This document shows, in pieces, positions 9,251-18,317 of a stretch of DNA of 64,000 nucleotides; positions within the stretch are counted from its first letter, which is position 1; every line of letters begins with the position of its first letter. Origin of the DNA: Psychrobacillus sp044762655. Lineage in GTDB: Bacteria; Bacillota; Bacilli; Bacillales_A; Planococcaceae. Under the pieces are notes generated by a model. That model saw nothing but the letters and a program-made list of their open reading frames with translations. It was not told the DNA's origin and ran no database searches. Position numbers and translations under genes: made by a program. The stretch is taken from positions 922,649 to 986,648 of the forward strand of contig NZ_JBIWER010000001.1 in the NCBI RefSeq assembly GCF_044762655.1. Reading direction: 5' to 3'.

Positions 9251-9469
9251 TTGCAACATCCAAGTTATCGAGGAAGTTTTATGCCCTTTGTTTCGCCACG
9301 AGATCCCTGCCCCCCGATTACTGTGAAGTATTTTGTGTTACCTCCACAGATTTTCACCAATTTTCAGCAGCCTGGTCTACCTCAATTTTCTCCTGAGGAG
9401 GCACTAATTCACGGTTCGCTCTGGCCTCAATTTGTGGATGGATTCTTCAGAGAGGAAGGAATTTCATGA
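9251..9469 (+). CDS. cotJA: Spore coat-associated protein CotJA
   Basis: About 72 residues, rich in proline and aromatic residues, with the family pattern SPRDPCPPITVKYFV...LPQFSPEEAL..GSLWP. First gene of a cotJABC operon, which is made in the mother cell under sigma-E in B. subtilis. In-frame starts are GTG 9242, ATG 9245 and TTG 9251. The AGAAGGAG RBS is properly spaced only for TTG 9251, which I use with reserve. It overlaps cotJB by 4 bases. Confidence 0.88.
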   Translation: MQHPSYRGSFMPFVSPRDPCPPITVKYFVLPPQIFTNFQQPGLPQFSPEEALIHGSLWPQFVDGFFREEGIS

Positions 9470-9732
9470 GTGTTTTTGATGAAAGAATGGCTCTGTTAAA
9501 AAATGTACAACAAATGGATTTTGTAGTTGTTGAATGGACATTATACACGGACACACACCCCGATGATGAAGATGCTTTAGAGCAATGGAGAGAAGCGATT
9601 AAAAAAGCTGCCGGTGCTCGCAAACAATACGAAAACAAATTTGGACCAATATCACTAAAATCCGCCCCTTCTAGACAGGCGCTAGAAGTTGGTTGGCGCT
9701 GGAACCAAGCACCTTGGCCATGGCAATTATAG
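9466..9732 (+). CDS. cotJB: Spore coat protein CotJB
   Basis: 88 residues. MDFVVVEWTLYTDTHPDD and the tail GWRWNQAPWPWQL are characteristic of CotJB. Lies between cotJA (ATGA overlap) and cotJC (14-base gap). Inner spore-coat protein by family. Confidence 0.92.
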   Translation: MSVFDERMALLKNVQQMDFVVVEWTLYTDTHPDDEDALEQWREAIKKAAGARKQYENKFGPISLKSAPSRQALEVGWRWNQAPWPWQL

Positions 9733-9746
9733 AAAGGGGATATTAG

Positions 9747-10316
9747 ATGTGGGTATATGAAAAAAAGTTACTTTATCCTGTTGAAGTAACCACCTGTAAT
9801 CCGATGCTCGCAAGATATATTATGGAGCAATATGGAGGTGCTGATGGCGAACTGGCAGCTGCACTCAGATACATGAATCAGCGTTATACTGTACCGGATA
9901 AAGTAATAGGATTGCTTACAGATATTTCCACGGAGGAATTCTCCCATCTTGAAATGCTCGCAACGATGATTTATAAATTAACGAAGGATGCTACTCCTGA
10001 ACAATTAGAAAAAGCAGGTCTCGGTGCACATTTTGTTAATCATGGCCATTCATTATTTTATGAAAATGCAGGTGGTGTTCCTTTTACAGCAACCTATATT
10101 CAATCTAAAGGAGACCCTATTGCAGATCTCTATGAAGATATTGCTGCTGAAGAAAAAGCACGCGCAACTTACCAATGGTTAATCGATATATCAGATGACC
10201 CTGGCATTAACGATGCTTTACGTTTCTTAAGAGAACGAGAAAATATTCATTCGCTTCGTTTCCGTGAGGCAGTAGAAATGCTTAAAGATGAAAGGGATAG
10301 AAAGAAAATTTTTTAA
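9747..10316 (+). CDS. cotJC: Spore coat protein CotJC (manganese-catalase family)
   Basis: 189-residue ferritin-like four-helix protein of the Mn-catalase family. Metal ligands are suggested by EQYGGADGELAAALRY (near 28), STEEFSHLEML (near 65) and AAEEKARATYQWL near 135, each with the E...E/H spacing of di-metal helices. The usual CotJC length is about 190. Last gene of cotJABC, followed by a terminator. Confidence 0.93.
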   Translation: MWVYEKKLLYPVEVTTCNPMLARYIMEQYGGADGELAAALRYMNQRYTVPDKVIGLLTDISTEEFSHLEMLATMIYKLTKDATPEQLEKAGLGAHFVNHGHSLFYENAGGVPFTATYIQSKGDPIADLYEDIAAEEKARATYQWLIDISDDPGINDALRFLRERENIHSLRFREAVEMLKDERDRKKIF

Positions 10317-10319
10317 TCG

Positions 10320-10365
10320 AAAACGCATGGTCGTCTTGGATGTACTCCAAATGACCATGCGTTTA
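10320..10365. terminator. Bidirectional terminator between cotJC and the MMPL gene
   Basis: AAACGCATGGTC / GACCATGCGTTT stem between two convergent genes. Confidence 0.85.
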
Positions 10366-10367
10366 TA

Positions 10368-12467
10368 TTATTTTTTATCTTTTTCAAAAAGGACAATTAA
10401 TGCCGGTAAAAGTATTCCTCGTATTAAGAAAGTGTCCAAAATAATACCGACTGCTACGATAAATCCGAAAACGAATAACAGCTGGATTGGTTGCGTCATT
10501 AATACCGCGAATGTTGCTGCAAGCAGGATACCTGCTGAAGAAATAACTCCACCCGTGTGAGACACCGCAATGTCTACAGCCTTTTTCACAGGATGTTTTT
10601 CACGCTCCTCCAAATATCTAGAGATAAGAATAATATTATAATCTATTCCTAGTGCCACTAGGAACACGAACGAATACAATGGAACGCGATTACTAATCGT
10701 ATCAATATCGAAGAACAGATTCGATAGGAACATACCTAGACCAAGTGCTGCCAAGAAGGACAATAGAATAGTCCCCATCATGTATATTGGCATTTTAATA
10801 GATTTCGTTAATACGATTAATAAGATGAATATTAATATTGTTTCCAGTACAACAATAAGAATTAAATCTTGGCTATTTACCGAACGATCATCTACCTGTG
10901 AGGCTGTTTCACCCGCAAAGTATAAATCGCCTTCAATATTACTATCGTTAACAATACTTTCCTCATCTTCAATCATCTTCTCAAGTGCATCCATTGCCTC
11001 TGTTGAATATGGACTTTCCTCAAATGTTAATTGGAATTGTGCTGCAAGACCATCTTCCGAGATCCCTGTAGGTCTAACAGTACTTACTAAATCTTGTTGT
11101 AATAACTGTTCTACTAAATTTGCTTGCGTTTCTTCCGTAATCTCACTTTCAGATTCAAAGAGTACAGTTGTAGGAGCTAAATCTCCTTTTGCAAATTCCT
11201 TTTCAATAACTTCATATCCTTCACGAGATGGCATATCATCTGGGAAAGACTTCATCGTATCAAATTCATAATTCAAATTGAACAAGTTCAATGCGGAAAC
11301 TACTAAAATCACTAATATCGAAACTGCAGCGACTATAGGTTTGTTGACAACAAACTTTGCAATTTTACTCCATACCGAGTTTGCTTTTACTTCTTCTTCC
11401 CCATATTTCGGAACACGTGGCCAAAAAGACTTACGCCCGAAAAGTGGAAACAATGCAGGAATTAATGTAACCGAAGCAAACATAATGACAAGCATTGTTG
11501 TACCAAAAATTGGTGCGAAATTACGGTAATCACCAAATGATGCAAAGAACAGTACAAGCATTGCAGCTAAAACTGTACCACCTGCAAAGAATACCGGAAT
11601 TCCAGTCTCACGCATTGCATACTTCATAGCATCAAATTTAGTTTCATAGTTCTTTAACTCTTCTCTGTAACGAGAAAATACAAACAATGAGTAATCAATC
11701 GTTGCTGCAAATAACAAAATAGACATGATGGATAATGACTGACTTGCTAAATCTAATCCGTTAGCACCAAGAATTCCAAGCAACTGATTTACTACTTGAT
11801 ATACAACACCTGCTGCTAAAAGTGGAATTAAAGCTAATAACGGAGAACGATAAATGACAATTAATAGAATTAATATAATGCCTACTGTCGACAATATTAA
11901 AACAATATCAGCACGTTCAAATAAGTTCGTTGTATCTACAGCAATCCCTGCTGGTCCTGTCATATAAACGGTTGAACCGGTTTCCTCTGTTACAATTTCA
12001 TTCACCTGATCCAGGCTCTCTTCTAATTCAGAAGTTTCTAAAGAAGTGATAAAGCTTAGAGGGATAACCGATGTTTTCTTATCCTCTGAGAAAAAACCTT
12101 CTAGAGCTTGAGGTGGCAAACTACTAAACGGAATCATCTCTTTCAACCCATTTATATCCGCTGCTGCTACTTTGTCTAATGCCGCTCCAAGCGTTGCAAC
12201 ATCTATTTCGTCCTTTGACTGAAGGACAAGAATTCCTGGTAAACTTTCTGCATCCTTAAAATGCTCATCAATATTTTCTTGGGCTATTATCGACTTGGCA
12301 TCTTCAGGTAATGAGGGTACACTTGATATTTTATAATCGCTTGAACCTGGTGCAACACCTGTAAGTATTACTGTTAGGGCAATCCAAATGCCTAAAGTAA
12401 TCCACATACCTTTTCGAGATGTAACAAAGTCTGTTATTTTCCCTAGCAACTTTTTCAATAAAATCAC
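10368..12467 (-). CDS. MMPL/RND-type membrane transporter
   Basis: 699-residue RND-superfamily protein with the two-fold layout TM1 - extracytoplasmic loop (about 45-175) - five TMs - TM7 - loop (about 400-510) - five TMs. DYSLFVFSRYREEL (near 265) and DYNIILISRYLEER (near 600) are the MMPL proton-relay motifs. Likely exports a lipid or hydrophobic compound. Start is GTG after GGAGTAGGAA. A perfect TGACAC-TT-GTGTCA palindrome lies 21 bases upstream of the start, and the TetR gene is next, so local repression is likely. Confidence 0.88.
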   Translation of the reverse strand: MILLKKLLGKITDFVTSRKGMWITLGIWIALTVILTGVAPGSSDYKISSVPSLPEDAKSIIAQENIDEHFKDAESLPGILVLQSKDEIDVATLGAALDKVAAADINGLKEMIPFSSLPPQALEGFFSEDKKTSVIPLSFITSLETSELEESLDQVNEIVTEETGSTVYMTGPAGIAVDTTNLFERADIVLILSTVGIILILLIVIYRSPLLALIPLLAAGVVYQVVNQLLGILGANGLDLASQSLSIMSILLFAATIDYSLFVFSRYREELKNYETKFDAMKYAMRETGIPVFFAGGTVLAAMLVLFFASFGDYRNFAPIFGTTMLVIMFASVTLIPALFPLFGRKSFWPRVPKYGEEEVKANSVWSKIAKFVVNKPIVAAVSILVILVVSALNLFNLNYEFDTMKSFPDDMPSREGYEVIEKEFAKGDLAPTTVLFESESEITEETQANLVEQLLQQDLVSTVRPTGISEDGLAAQFQLTFEESPYSTEAMDALEKMIEDEESIVNDSNIEGDLYFAGETASQVDDRSVNSQDLILIVVLETILIFILLIVLTKSIKMPIYMMGTILLSFLAALGLGMFLSNLFFDIDTISNRVPLYSFVFLVALGIDYNIILISRYLEEREKHPVKKAVDIAVSHTGGVISSAGILLAATFAVLMTQPIQLLFVFGFIVAVGIILDTFLIRGILLPALIVLFEKDKK

Positions 12468-12487
12468 TTCCTACTCCAATAAATTAA

Positions 12488-12501
12488 TGACACTTGTGTC
12501 A
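12488..12501. promoter_or_regulatory. Palindromic operator ahead of the MMPL gene
   Basis: TGACAC-TT-GTGTCA, a perfect 14-bp inverted repeat between the TetR gene's terminator and the MMPL start. Best candidate site for the adjacent TetR regulator (inference). Confidence 0.6.
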
Positions 12502-12510
12502 CTTTGAATA

Positions 12511-12559
12511 AAAAAACATACCTGCTTTTTTACATTATGTGCAAAAGTGACAGGTATGT
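12511..12559 (-). terminator. Terminator after the TetR gene
   Basis: ACATACCTG / CAGGTATGT stem, minus-strand T tract of seven, so the MMPL gene probably has its own promoter. Confidence 0.8.
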
Positions 12560-12562
12560 CAA

Positions 12563-13138
12563 TTAATCTTTTGTGAACATTCCTTCACTTAAAATTTCTT
12601 TTATTGAACCTATCCATTGATCCTGAGGGATCCCAAAATGATTAGGAATTGCAATTGTTTGAAAAATCATCCCCAGAATTATGGCGTTAGATAAGTGATT
12701 TTTAATTACTTTTTCTTTCTTTCCTTGCTCGATTAATATCTGAAATTGTTTGTACATTTCAACATAATATGTTTTTAATCGGGTTTGATTGGATAGGTGT
12801 GGGTTGTTCGACTTTTTAGGGATTTGATTGATAATCTCCAATATTTGATGGATCTCACTATGACTAAAAATAAAATCAATAATTAAAAATAGCTGTGTTT
12901 TAAAATCGCCACTTTTATCGAGCTTGTTAAAATCTTGAAGAAATCGATTCATTTCATATACTAGAAATGCGGAAATCAATTCATCTTTGTTCTCATAATA
13001 TTTATAGATACTTCCACGCGAAACTTCCATCATTGAAGCTAACTTACTAAATGTAAAGGAATCATAGCCGGCTCCTATTAGCAATAACTTCGTTGCTTTA
13101 AATAACTCGTCATCTGTAAATTTTCGTTCACGTGCCAC
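12563..13138 (-). CDS. TetR-family transcriptional regulator
   Basis: 191 residues. The N-terminal helix-turn-helix covers residues 1-50 with the hallmark SFTFSKLASMMEVSRGSIYKYY; the C-terminal ligand domain is not specific. Lies upstream of and in line with the MMPL transporter, a classic regulator/efflux pairing. Confidence 0.9.
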   Translation of the reverse strand: MARERKFTDDELFKATKLLLIGAGYDSFTFSKLASMMEVSRGSIYKYYENKDELISAFLVYEMNRFLQDFNKLDKSGDFKTQLFLIIDFIFSHSEIHQILEIINQIPKKSNNPHLSNQTRLKTYYVEMYKQFQILIEQGKKEKVIKNHLSNAIILGMIFQTIAIPNHFGIPQDQWIGSIKEILSEGMFTKD

Positions 13139-13244
13139 TCAACTCACCTCACTACACAAATAGTATAGTACATAAATCCAAATACTTAAACTCACAATAT
13201 AAATATTGAAAGTCAAGTCAGTTGACAATTTTCAATAAAGGTAG

Positions 13245-13284
13245 TATCTTGAATTCAAGAGATAATTATCTCGAATTAAAGATA
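13245..13284. promoter_or_regulatory. Two MhqR-like operator palindromes in front of an SDR gene
   Basis: Site 1 at 13245-13264 has the core TCTTGAATTCAAGA. Site 2 at 13267-13284 reads TATCTCGAATTAAAGATA. From memory, the MhqR box of B. subtilis (quinone/phenol stress) is tATCTcgAAtTCgAGATa, so site 2 matches 16 of 18 positions. The sites lie 24-63 bases before the ATG, where they would cover the -10 region. Confidence 0.6.
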
Positions 13285-13307
13285 ATATAATATAAGGAGT
13301 TTTAATA

Positions 13308-14081
13308 ATGGGTAAATTCGAAAATAAAGTAATTATCATCACTGGTGCAGCTGGTGGAATAGGAAAAGTTACTGCTAAAAAACTAGCTGATGAAGGAGCT
13401 AAATTGGCACTTGTAGATTTAAATTTAGAAGCTGTACAACAAGTGATCGTTGATTTAGGTTTAGACGACACTCGTGCAGTTGCACTTCAAGCTAATGTTG
13501 CAAAAGAAGAGGAAGTTAAGGCATATGTAGATGCAACAATTTCAAAATTTGGTCAAATTGATGGATTCTTTAACAACGCAGGAATTGAAGGAATAACAAA
13601 ACCAATTGAAGAGTATCCAGTAGAAACATTTGATTTGGTTTATAACGTTAACATCAAAGGAGCCTTCTTAGGATTGAAATATGTATTACCAGTGTTGAAA
13701 AAACAAGGATTTGGTGCTGTGGTTAACACAGCAAGTGGTGCAGGGTTAATGGCTTCTCCAGGTATGGTTGGATATATTATGTCGAAACACGCGTTGATTG
13801 GTATCACCCGTGTAGCTGCTCTTGAAGCAGCACCAGCCGGTGTTCGTGTAAATGCCGTTGCTCCTGGAATCATCAATACACGCATGATGCGCCAAATTGA
13901 AGAAAATACGCTTCCAGGTCAAGGCGAAGAAGCTATCAAAGCATTCGCTCAAGCCGTTCCTATGGGACGTTACGGAGAACCGGAAGAAGTTGCAAATGTC
14001 GTATCATTCTTATTATCTGAAGATGCATCATATGTCAATCAATCTATCTACACAGTTGACGGTGGACAATTGAATCAATAA
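13308..14081 (+). CDS. SDR-family oxidoreductase
   Basis: 257-residue classical SDR. TGAAGGIGKVT at residues 12-22 binds NAD(P); NNAG (near 90), S142 and YIMSK (Tyr near 155) form the active site; the ending YVNQSIYTVDGGQLNQ is typical. RBS AAGGAG. The two MhqR-like palindromes upstream suggest induction by quinones or electrophiles. The specific substrate is unknown. Transcribed divergently from the TetR gene. Confidence 0.88.
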   Translation: MGKFENKVIIITGAAGGIGKVTAKKLADEGAKLALVDLNLEAVQQVIVDLGLDDTRAVALQANVAKEEEVKAYVDATISKFGQIDGFFNNAGIEGITKPIEEYPVETFDLVYNVNIKGAFLGLKYVLPVLKKQGFGAVVNTASGAGLMASPGMVGYIMSKHALIGITRVAALEAAPAGVRVNAVAPGIINTRMMRQIEENTLPGQGEEAIKAFAQAVPMGRYGEPEEVANVVSFLLSEDASYVNQSIYTVDGGQLNQ

Positions 14082-14138
14082 AAAGCATCCCTATGAGGTG
14101 TTTTTTATCCAGATAATTCCCTTAGCTTAAGACAAATA

Positions 14139-14172
14139 AAAACGCCGCCATTACAACTATGGCGGCGTTTTT
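14139..14172. terminator. Bidirectional terminator
   Basis: AAAACGCCGCCA / TGGCGGCGTTTTT stem between the convergent SDR and carboxypeptidase genes. Confidence 0.95.
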
Positions 14173-14173
14173 A

Positions 14174-15655
14174 TTAATTGTTAGCAATTGTTGTAGCGAT
14201 TCTATCTATCACCGGAATTGTGCTCGATTTATTTTTTTCTGTTAATACGGTGAAAATAAGTGTTTCACCACTTTTAGTTTGTGCATAGCCAGCAAGTGAC
14301 TTTATGTTGTTTAGACTGCCGGTTTTCGCCGTTACATTTCCTTTAGCAGGAGCTGCTTTCAATCTGTTTTTTAAAGTCCCTCCAACTAACCTGTCTGGAG
14401 AACCTGCAATGGGGAGACTCTTAATATAATATTTATACCAAGGCTCTGAACGTACTAAATATAAAAGCTCTGATAGCTCTCTTGAAGTAACTTTGTTGGA
14501 ATAGGACATTCCAGATGCATCTTCAAACTTCCATTTAGTAACGTCCAACCCAATCGATAATGCATAGTGTTGCATGACAAGCAGTCCAGCTTTCCAGCTT
14601 CCTTCATCATGCACTACCTTTCCCATTTCCTTCGCTAATACTTCTGCATGTGTGTTATTGCTTAGTTTCATAAAAGGGATCATTAAATTTTTTAAGTACA
14701 TTGACTTTCTAGAAGTAAGAGCTTTTGCATTTTCCGGTGTTTTACCTCGCACTACCTTAGAACCCGGTGAAAATGTTATTCCTTTTTCTGCTAATGATTT
14801 TTTAAATACGTCTAGCGCATAGGCTGTTGGATCCGTCACAGAAATCCATTCCTTCACACCGGAAGTTCCTAAAGGAGCATTTCCACTAATAATTACTTTC
14901 TTAGTCCCTACTTTGCGCGTTATTTTTAATGTATTTTTATATCCTTTAGGGACAGTTTTGGAGTTATTCACTACTTGTAGAACACCTGTGGCTGGTGTCA
15001 ATGTAACATTTGTTGATCTTCCCTTTTCACTTGGTCTTGCTGTTACAATAACCGATCCCGCGTCAAAATCTTCATTTGGTGAAAGTGTTAACGCTGAAAT
15101 AGGTGCTGCATAGTAATATGGCTCGTCCTCAGCTAAAATACCAGCAGAAAGTCGAACTTTATCATACCAAGTATCATCTCCGACTAAATTTCCGTTTACC
15201 TTTTTGACCCCATTTTTTGCAAGGCTCGCAGCAAAACTATCCAAATGATTTTTAAGTAATGTTGGATCTCCTTGACCTCGTAAATATAGATTCCCGGTTA
15301 ATATACCTTTTTCAATTTTACCTTCCGTTAAAACAGTCGTAGTGAAACGATAATTTTCACCAAGCGTTTCCAATGCAGCCGCTCCAGTTAACAATTTCAT
15401 CGTAGATGCAGGTGTGACTGCCTTGTCAGCATAATATTCATACACGACTTCTCCAGTAGAAGCCTTCCTTACCGTAACACTTGTAGACGCATCTTTCATT
15501 CGGCTATCTGCCATTATATTATTGATTTTACTTTTTAGACTACTGTATGAGGTAGCTGCTTCTACAGTATTGTGCTCACTCGTAGAAATAAATACAGAAC
15601 TACTGATCATCACGATTGATACGACAGAAACTAATAGTTTTCTCCAAATCCCCAC
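14174..15655 (-). CDS. dacC: D-alanyl-D-alanine carboxypeptidase/endopeptidase, PBP4 type (peptidase S13)
   Basis: 493-residue secreted penicillin-binding protein. Signal peptide at 1-33 (KLLVSVVSIVMISSSVFIS...). The serine-acylase triad is visible: STMK (near 82), SNN in MKLSNNTHAEVL near 335 and KTG in VTAKTGSLNN near 440. The large insert between SxxK and SxN marks the S13/PBP4 class; B. subtilis DacC (PBP4a) is 491 residues. Trims or cleaves peptidoglycan peptides outside the membrane. Monocistronic. Confidence 0.9.
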   Translation of the reverse strand: MGIWRKLLVSVVSIVMISSSVFISTSEHNTVEAATSYSSLKSKINNIMADSRMKDASTSVTVRKASTGEVVYEYYADKAVTPASTMKLLTGAAALETLGENYRFTTTVLTEGKIEKGILTGNLYLRGQGDPTLLKNHLDSFAASLAKNGVKKVNGNLVGDDTWYDKVRLSAGILAEDEPYYYAAPISALTLSPNEDFDAGSVIVTARPSEKGRSTNVTLTPATGVLQVVNNSKTVPKGYKNTLKITRKVGTKKVIISGNAPLGTSGVKEWISVTDPTAYALDVFKKSLAEKGITFSPGSKVVRGKTPENAKALTSRKSMYLKNLMIPFMKLSNNTHAEVLAKEMGKVVHDEGSWKAGLLVMQHYALSIGLDVTKWKFEDASGMSYSNKVTSRELSELLYLVRSEPWYKYYIKSLPIAGSPDRLVGGTLKNRLKAAPAKGNVTAKTGSLNNIKSLAGYAQTKSGETLIFTVLTEKNKSSTIPVIDRIATTIANN

Positions 15656-15795
15656 TATACTCCTCCTAATTCGTCTTTTAAGTTAATGTTATTTTAACAC
15701 GTAATTGTCAGATAATAAGGAATTTTTTTATCTTTACAAGAAAGTGGACCTTTTACCTAGTAGACAATTCATTAAGTTATCTTTATACTAGGTTT

Positions 15796-15856
15796 AACTA
15801 CTTTGTAAAGCAAGGTAGTGTTTTTTAACATAACTATTTTGTTTTACAAGATAGTG
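15796..15856. promoter_or_regulatory. Two PadR-type operator palindromes
   Basis: AACTAC-N13-GTAGTG (15796-15820) and AACTAT-N13-ATAGTG (15832-15856). They share half-sites and spacing, are 36 bases apart centre to centre, and end 16 bases before the padR-like ATG. This suits autoregulation by the encoded PadR protein (inference). Confidence 0.55.
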
Positions 15857-15871
15857 ATAAGGAGACAAAAC

Positions 15872-16207
15872 ATGTCTATAAGGAGTCAACTACTTAAAGG
15901 AATTCTTGATGGCTGTGTCCTCGCCGTTATCGAAAAAGAAGCCGTATATGGTTATGAATTGTCCAAGAAGCTACAAAAAGTGGGTTTAGAGGACGTAAGT
16001 GAAGGAACAATTTACCCTGTTTTATTAAGACTTCAAAAAAACAAGCTTATTATCGGTGAAATGAGGCCTTCAGAATCTGGACCTAACCGTAAATATTATT
16101 CACTAACTTCTGCTGGTAAAGATGCTCTTGAAACCATCTCTACAGAGTGGAATCAGCTGGCAGTACCTATTAATGCATTATTATCGAAAGGGGATGAAAA
16201 GATTTGA
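15872..16207 (+). CDS. PadR-family transcriptional regulator
   Basis: 111 residues: winged helix ILDGCVLAVIEKEAVYGYEL...GTIYPVLLRLQKNKLI..SGPNRKYYSLT, typical of PadR. The ATG after AAGGAGACAAAAC is used rather than the longer frame. Its stop overlaps the TTG start of the next gene, so the two are co-translated: PadR plus HAAS-type membrane partner is a common pairing. Confidence 0.88.
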   Translation: MSIRSQLLKGILDGCVLAVIEKEAVYGYELSKKLQKVGLEDVSEGTIYPVLLRLQKNKLIIGEMRPSESGPNRKYYSLTSAGKDALETISTEWNQLAVPINALLSKGDEKI

Positions 16208-16869
16208 ATGCAAGTGAGTTAATCGAACAAAACAACCAAAAAAGAGAGTTACTACCAGAGGAAAATGAGAAGTATTACACCAATTTACTGCTCTATATCC
16301 GAACAAAGTTAACCTTATCTGAACAGCAATCTGAGGAAGTTTTACTGGAAATGTTAGATCATCTTATTGAAGGTCAACAGGACGGTAAAACAGCGAAAGA
16401 AATCTTTGGCAATGATCCTAAGGGATATGCAGATGAGATTATTAGTCATTTACCGCGTGAAAATAAACGCAATAGCTTCATATTCGTGAGTCAAATAGCT
16501 ATAAATTTAATTGGATGGTTTTTAATAATGAGAAGCATAATTATTCCAATAATCGGAGGAGAAAATTCGGAAAAAGTGTATGTTATTTCTTCCCTACTTC
16601 TCATCATATTGATAATGATTATGACGGCTTTTGGCGTAAGAATGATTTTCGGCTTAATAAGTCAAACGTCCTTTGATGAAAATGCTAGTGATAAAAAGAT
16701 GATGATTAAGGCTGGTTTATATGGAGCTGGCGGGTTTTTAGTTATTGCAATCTTTAGTTTTTTTGTAAAGGAAGTCGGTCCAACCTTTACATTACGATGG
16801 CAAGTATCTCTTGGTATAGGCTCCCTCTTAATATTGATCTCATGGCTTATTAAAAAGTATAGAATCTAG
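16204..16869 (+). CDS. HAAS/DUF1129-like membrane protein, PadR partner
   Basis: 221 residues. The N-terminal 85 residues form a soluble helical HAAS-like domain (LTLSEQQSEEVLLEMLDHLIEGQQDGKTA split by a helix break), followed by four predicted TM helices (about 98-120, 130-152, 170-190, 197-217). TTG start within the padR stop. Such proteins occur next to PadR regulators; the mechanism is not established. Confidence 0.7.
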   Translation: MNASELIEQNNQKRELLPEENEKYYTNLLLYIRTKLTLSEQQSEEVLLEMLDHLIEGQQDGKTAKEIFGNDPKGYADEIISHLPRENKRNSFIFVSQIAINLIGWFLIMRSIIIPIIGGENSEKVYVISSLLLIILIMIMTAFGVRMIFGLISQTSFDENASDKKMMIKAGLYGAGGFLVIAIFSFFVKEVGPTFTLRWQVSLGIGSLLILISWLIKKYRI

Positions 16870-16878
16870 ATAATATAG

Positions 16879-16911
16879 ACAGATGGAGAAATTAGTTCCC
16901 TCTCCATCTGT
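16879..16911. terminator. Possible bidirectional terminator
   Basis: ACAGATGGAGA / TCTCCATCTGT stem between convergent genes, but without a clear T tract. Confidence 0.4.
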
Positions 16912-16932
16912 AAATGAATTTCAATCATTTAC

Positions 16933-18198
16933 TTAAACTGGTGTTAATGCATTAGTTTTGTCTATATAGATAAAGGCATCATATCTGCTCCCGATTTTAG
17001 AAGGCACGTAATTTCCATAAGCTTCGAACTCTGGATTATACACGACTCCAATAGCACGATGCCCCACCAAATCATTAAAGTATAATCGATTCTCCTCATC
17101 AAAAAGCAAAATCTTATCAGAAGCTTCAATACTATGAAGCATATCTTCCCATGAACCTTTCTTTGCAGGTGGCACAGTCATTTTTTTAGGAGTAGTCCCC
17201 CACTCGTCTGCTGCAATAACCTCCCCACTATGGGTACCAAATCCGACCGAAAACACATTTGCTGCCTTGTTCTGTAGACGTAGGATTTCCCCAACATTTG
17301 TCATACCTTCTTCTTTCATATCCGTTGCGGATGCATCCCCAATATGCGTGTTATGTGCCCAAATTATTATTTTTGCGTCTTTTCCATGATAATCCATTAT
17401 TTCATTAATCGCTTCAACCATATGCTCATCACGAACATTCCATGAAAGTTCATCACTCCGAACCATAGCTCTGTAATATTCTTCCGCGTTTTGAGCAACT
17501 AAAGCATTTATCTTTAAATTTAAATCTTCTTCCTGACCATCATCATACTGTTTTTCATTTTTACGAATGGAAGCCACTAACGTCACCACTTCCTCCACAC
17601 ATGCATCGGAAATGTGAATTGACGAAAAAGCATACGTTTCGGGATGACGGTTAAAAGGCTCAAAACAAGAAATTGCTTTTTTCGCAAAAATCATGTCAGT
17701 TCCTTCTGGATTCGTTTTACGCAAATAGCTTACCACCTCATCAAGAGATTCCCATAAACTGTACACATCGATTCCATAAAATCCTATTTTGTTATTATCT
17801 TCCATTTGGTTATTATATTTTTCTAACCACTTAACTAATTCAGAAATCTCTTCATTTGCCCACATCCATGTTGGCCAGCGCTCGAATGCATTTAATAACC
17901 TTTGTTTGTTGTCCTCTGTATCTGCATCTTTATCGTATCCTTTTATAAATCTATTAACTCGCTGAGTGGACGGCCAATCCCCTTCAACCGCAATTAAAGT
18001 AAACCCCTTTTCTTCTATAAGGCGTTTTGACAACTCTGCTCGTACTTTATAAAACTCTGATGTCCCGTGACTAGCTTCCCCCAATAGAACAATCTTCGCA
18101 TCTCCAATCGCTTTTAAAACAGGAGTCAAATCCTCGGAAGTATTTAATGGTAGTGCAAACTTTTTTATAGCTTCTGTAAATGATTTTATCGTAAACAC
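16933..18198 (-). CDS. Erythromycin esterase-family protein
   Basis: 421-residue member of the Ere/SucC-like esterase family. LLGEASHGTSEFYKVRAEL near residue 35 (His), IAVEGDWPS near 65 (Glu) and IIWAHNTHIGDA near 280 (His) are the conserved active-site motifs. Some members hydrolyse the macrolide lactone; many chromosomal Bacillus members have no shown resistance role, so resistance should not be assumed. Confidence 0.82.
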   Translation of the reverse strand: MFTIKSFTEAIKKFALPLNTSEDLTPVLKAIGDAKIVLLGEASHGTSEFYKVRAELSKRLIEEKGFTLIAVEGDWPSTQRVNRFIKGYDKDADTEDNKQRLLNAFERWPTWMWANEEISELVKWLEKYNNQMEDNNKIGFYGIDVYSLWESLDEVVSYLRKTNPEGTDMIFAKKAISCFEPFNRHPETYAFSSIHISDACVEEVVTLVASIRKNEKQYDDGQEEDLNLKINALVAQNAEEYYRAMVRSDELSWNVRDEHMVEAINEIMDYHGKDAKIIIWAHNTHIGDASATDMKEEGMTNVGEILRLQNKAANVFSVGFGTHSGEVIAADEWGTTPKKMTVPPAKKGSWEDMLHSIEASDKILLFDEENRLYFNDLVGHRAIGVVYNPEFEAYGNYVPSKIGSRYDAFIYIDKTNALTPV

Positions 18199-18317
18199 TC
18201 CTTTTCTCTAGAAGTTTGCGTTACACTAGCACTCTTTATACCGATAAAGTATACTGCCAAAACTAAAAAAACAACTAGTATTTAAAGGTAGATATGGTAT
18301 GATAGGAAAAATTAAAA

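Noticed and set aside
10780..11271. Plus-strand ORF of 163 residues opposite the MMPL gene
   Set aside because: Antisense shadow; low-complexity Ser/Ile composition and no RBS.
16933..18198. Calling the esterase-family gene a macrolide resistance determinant
   Set aside because: Active-site motifs show the family only; many chromosomal members have no known resistance role and there is no mobile context here.
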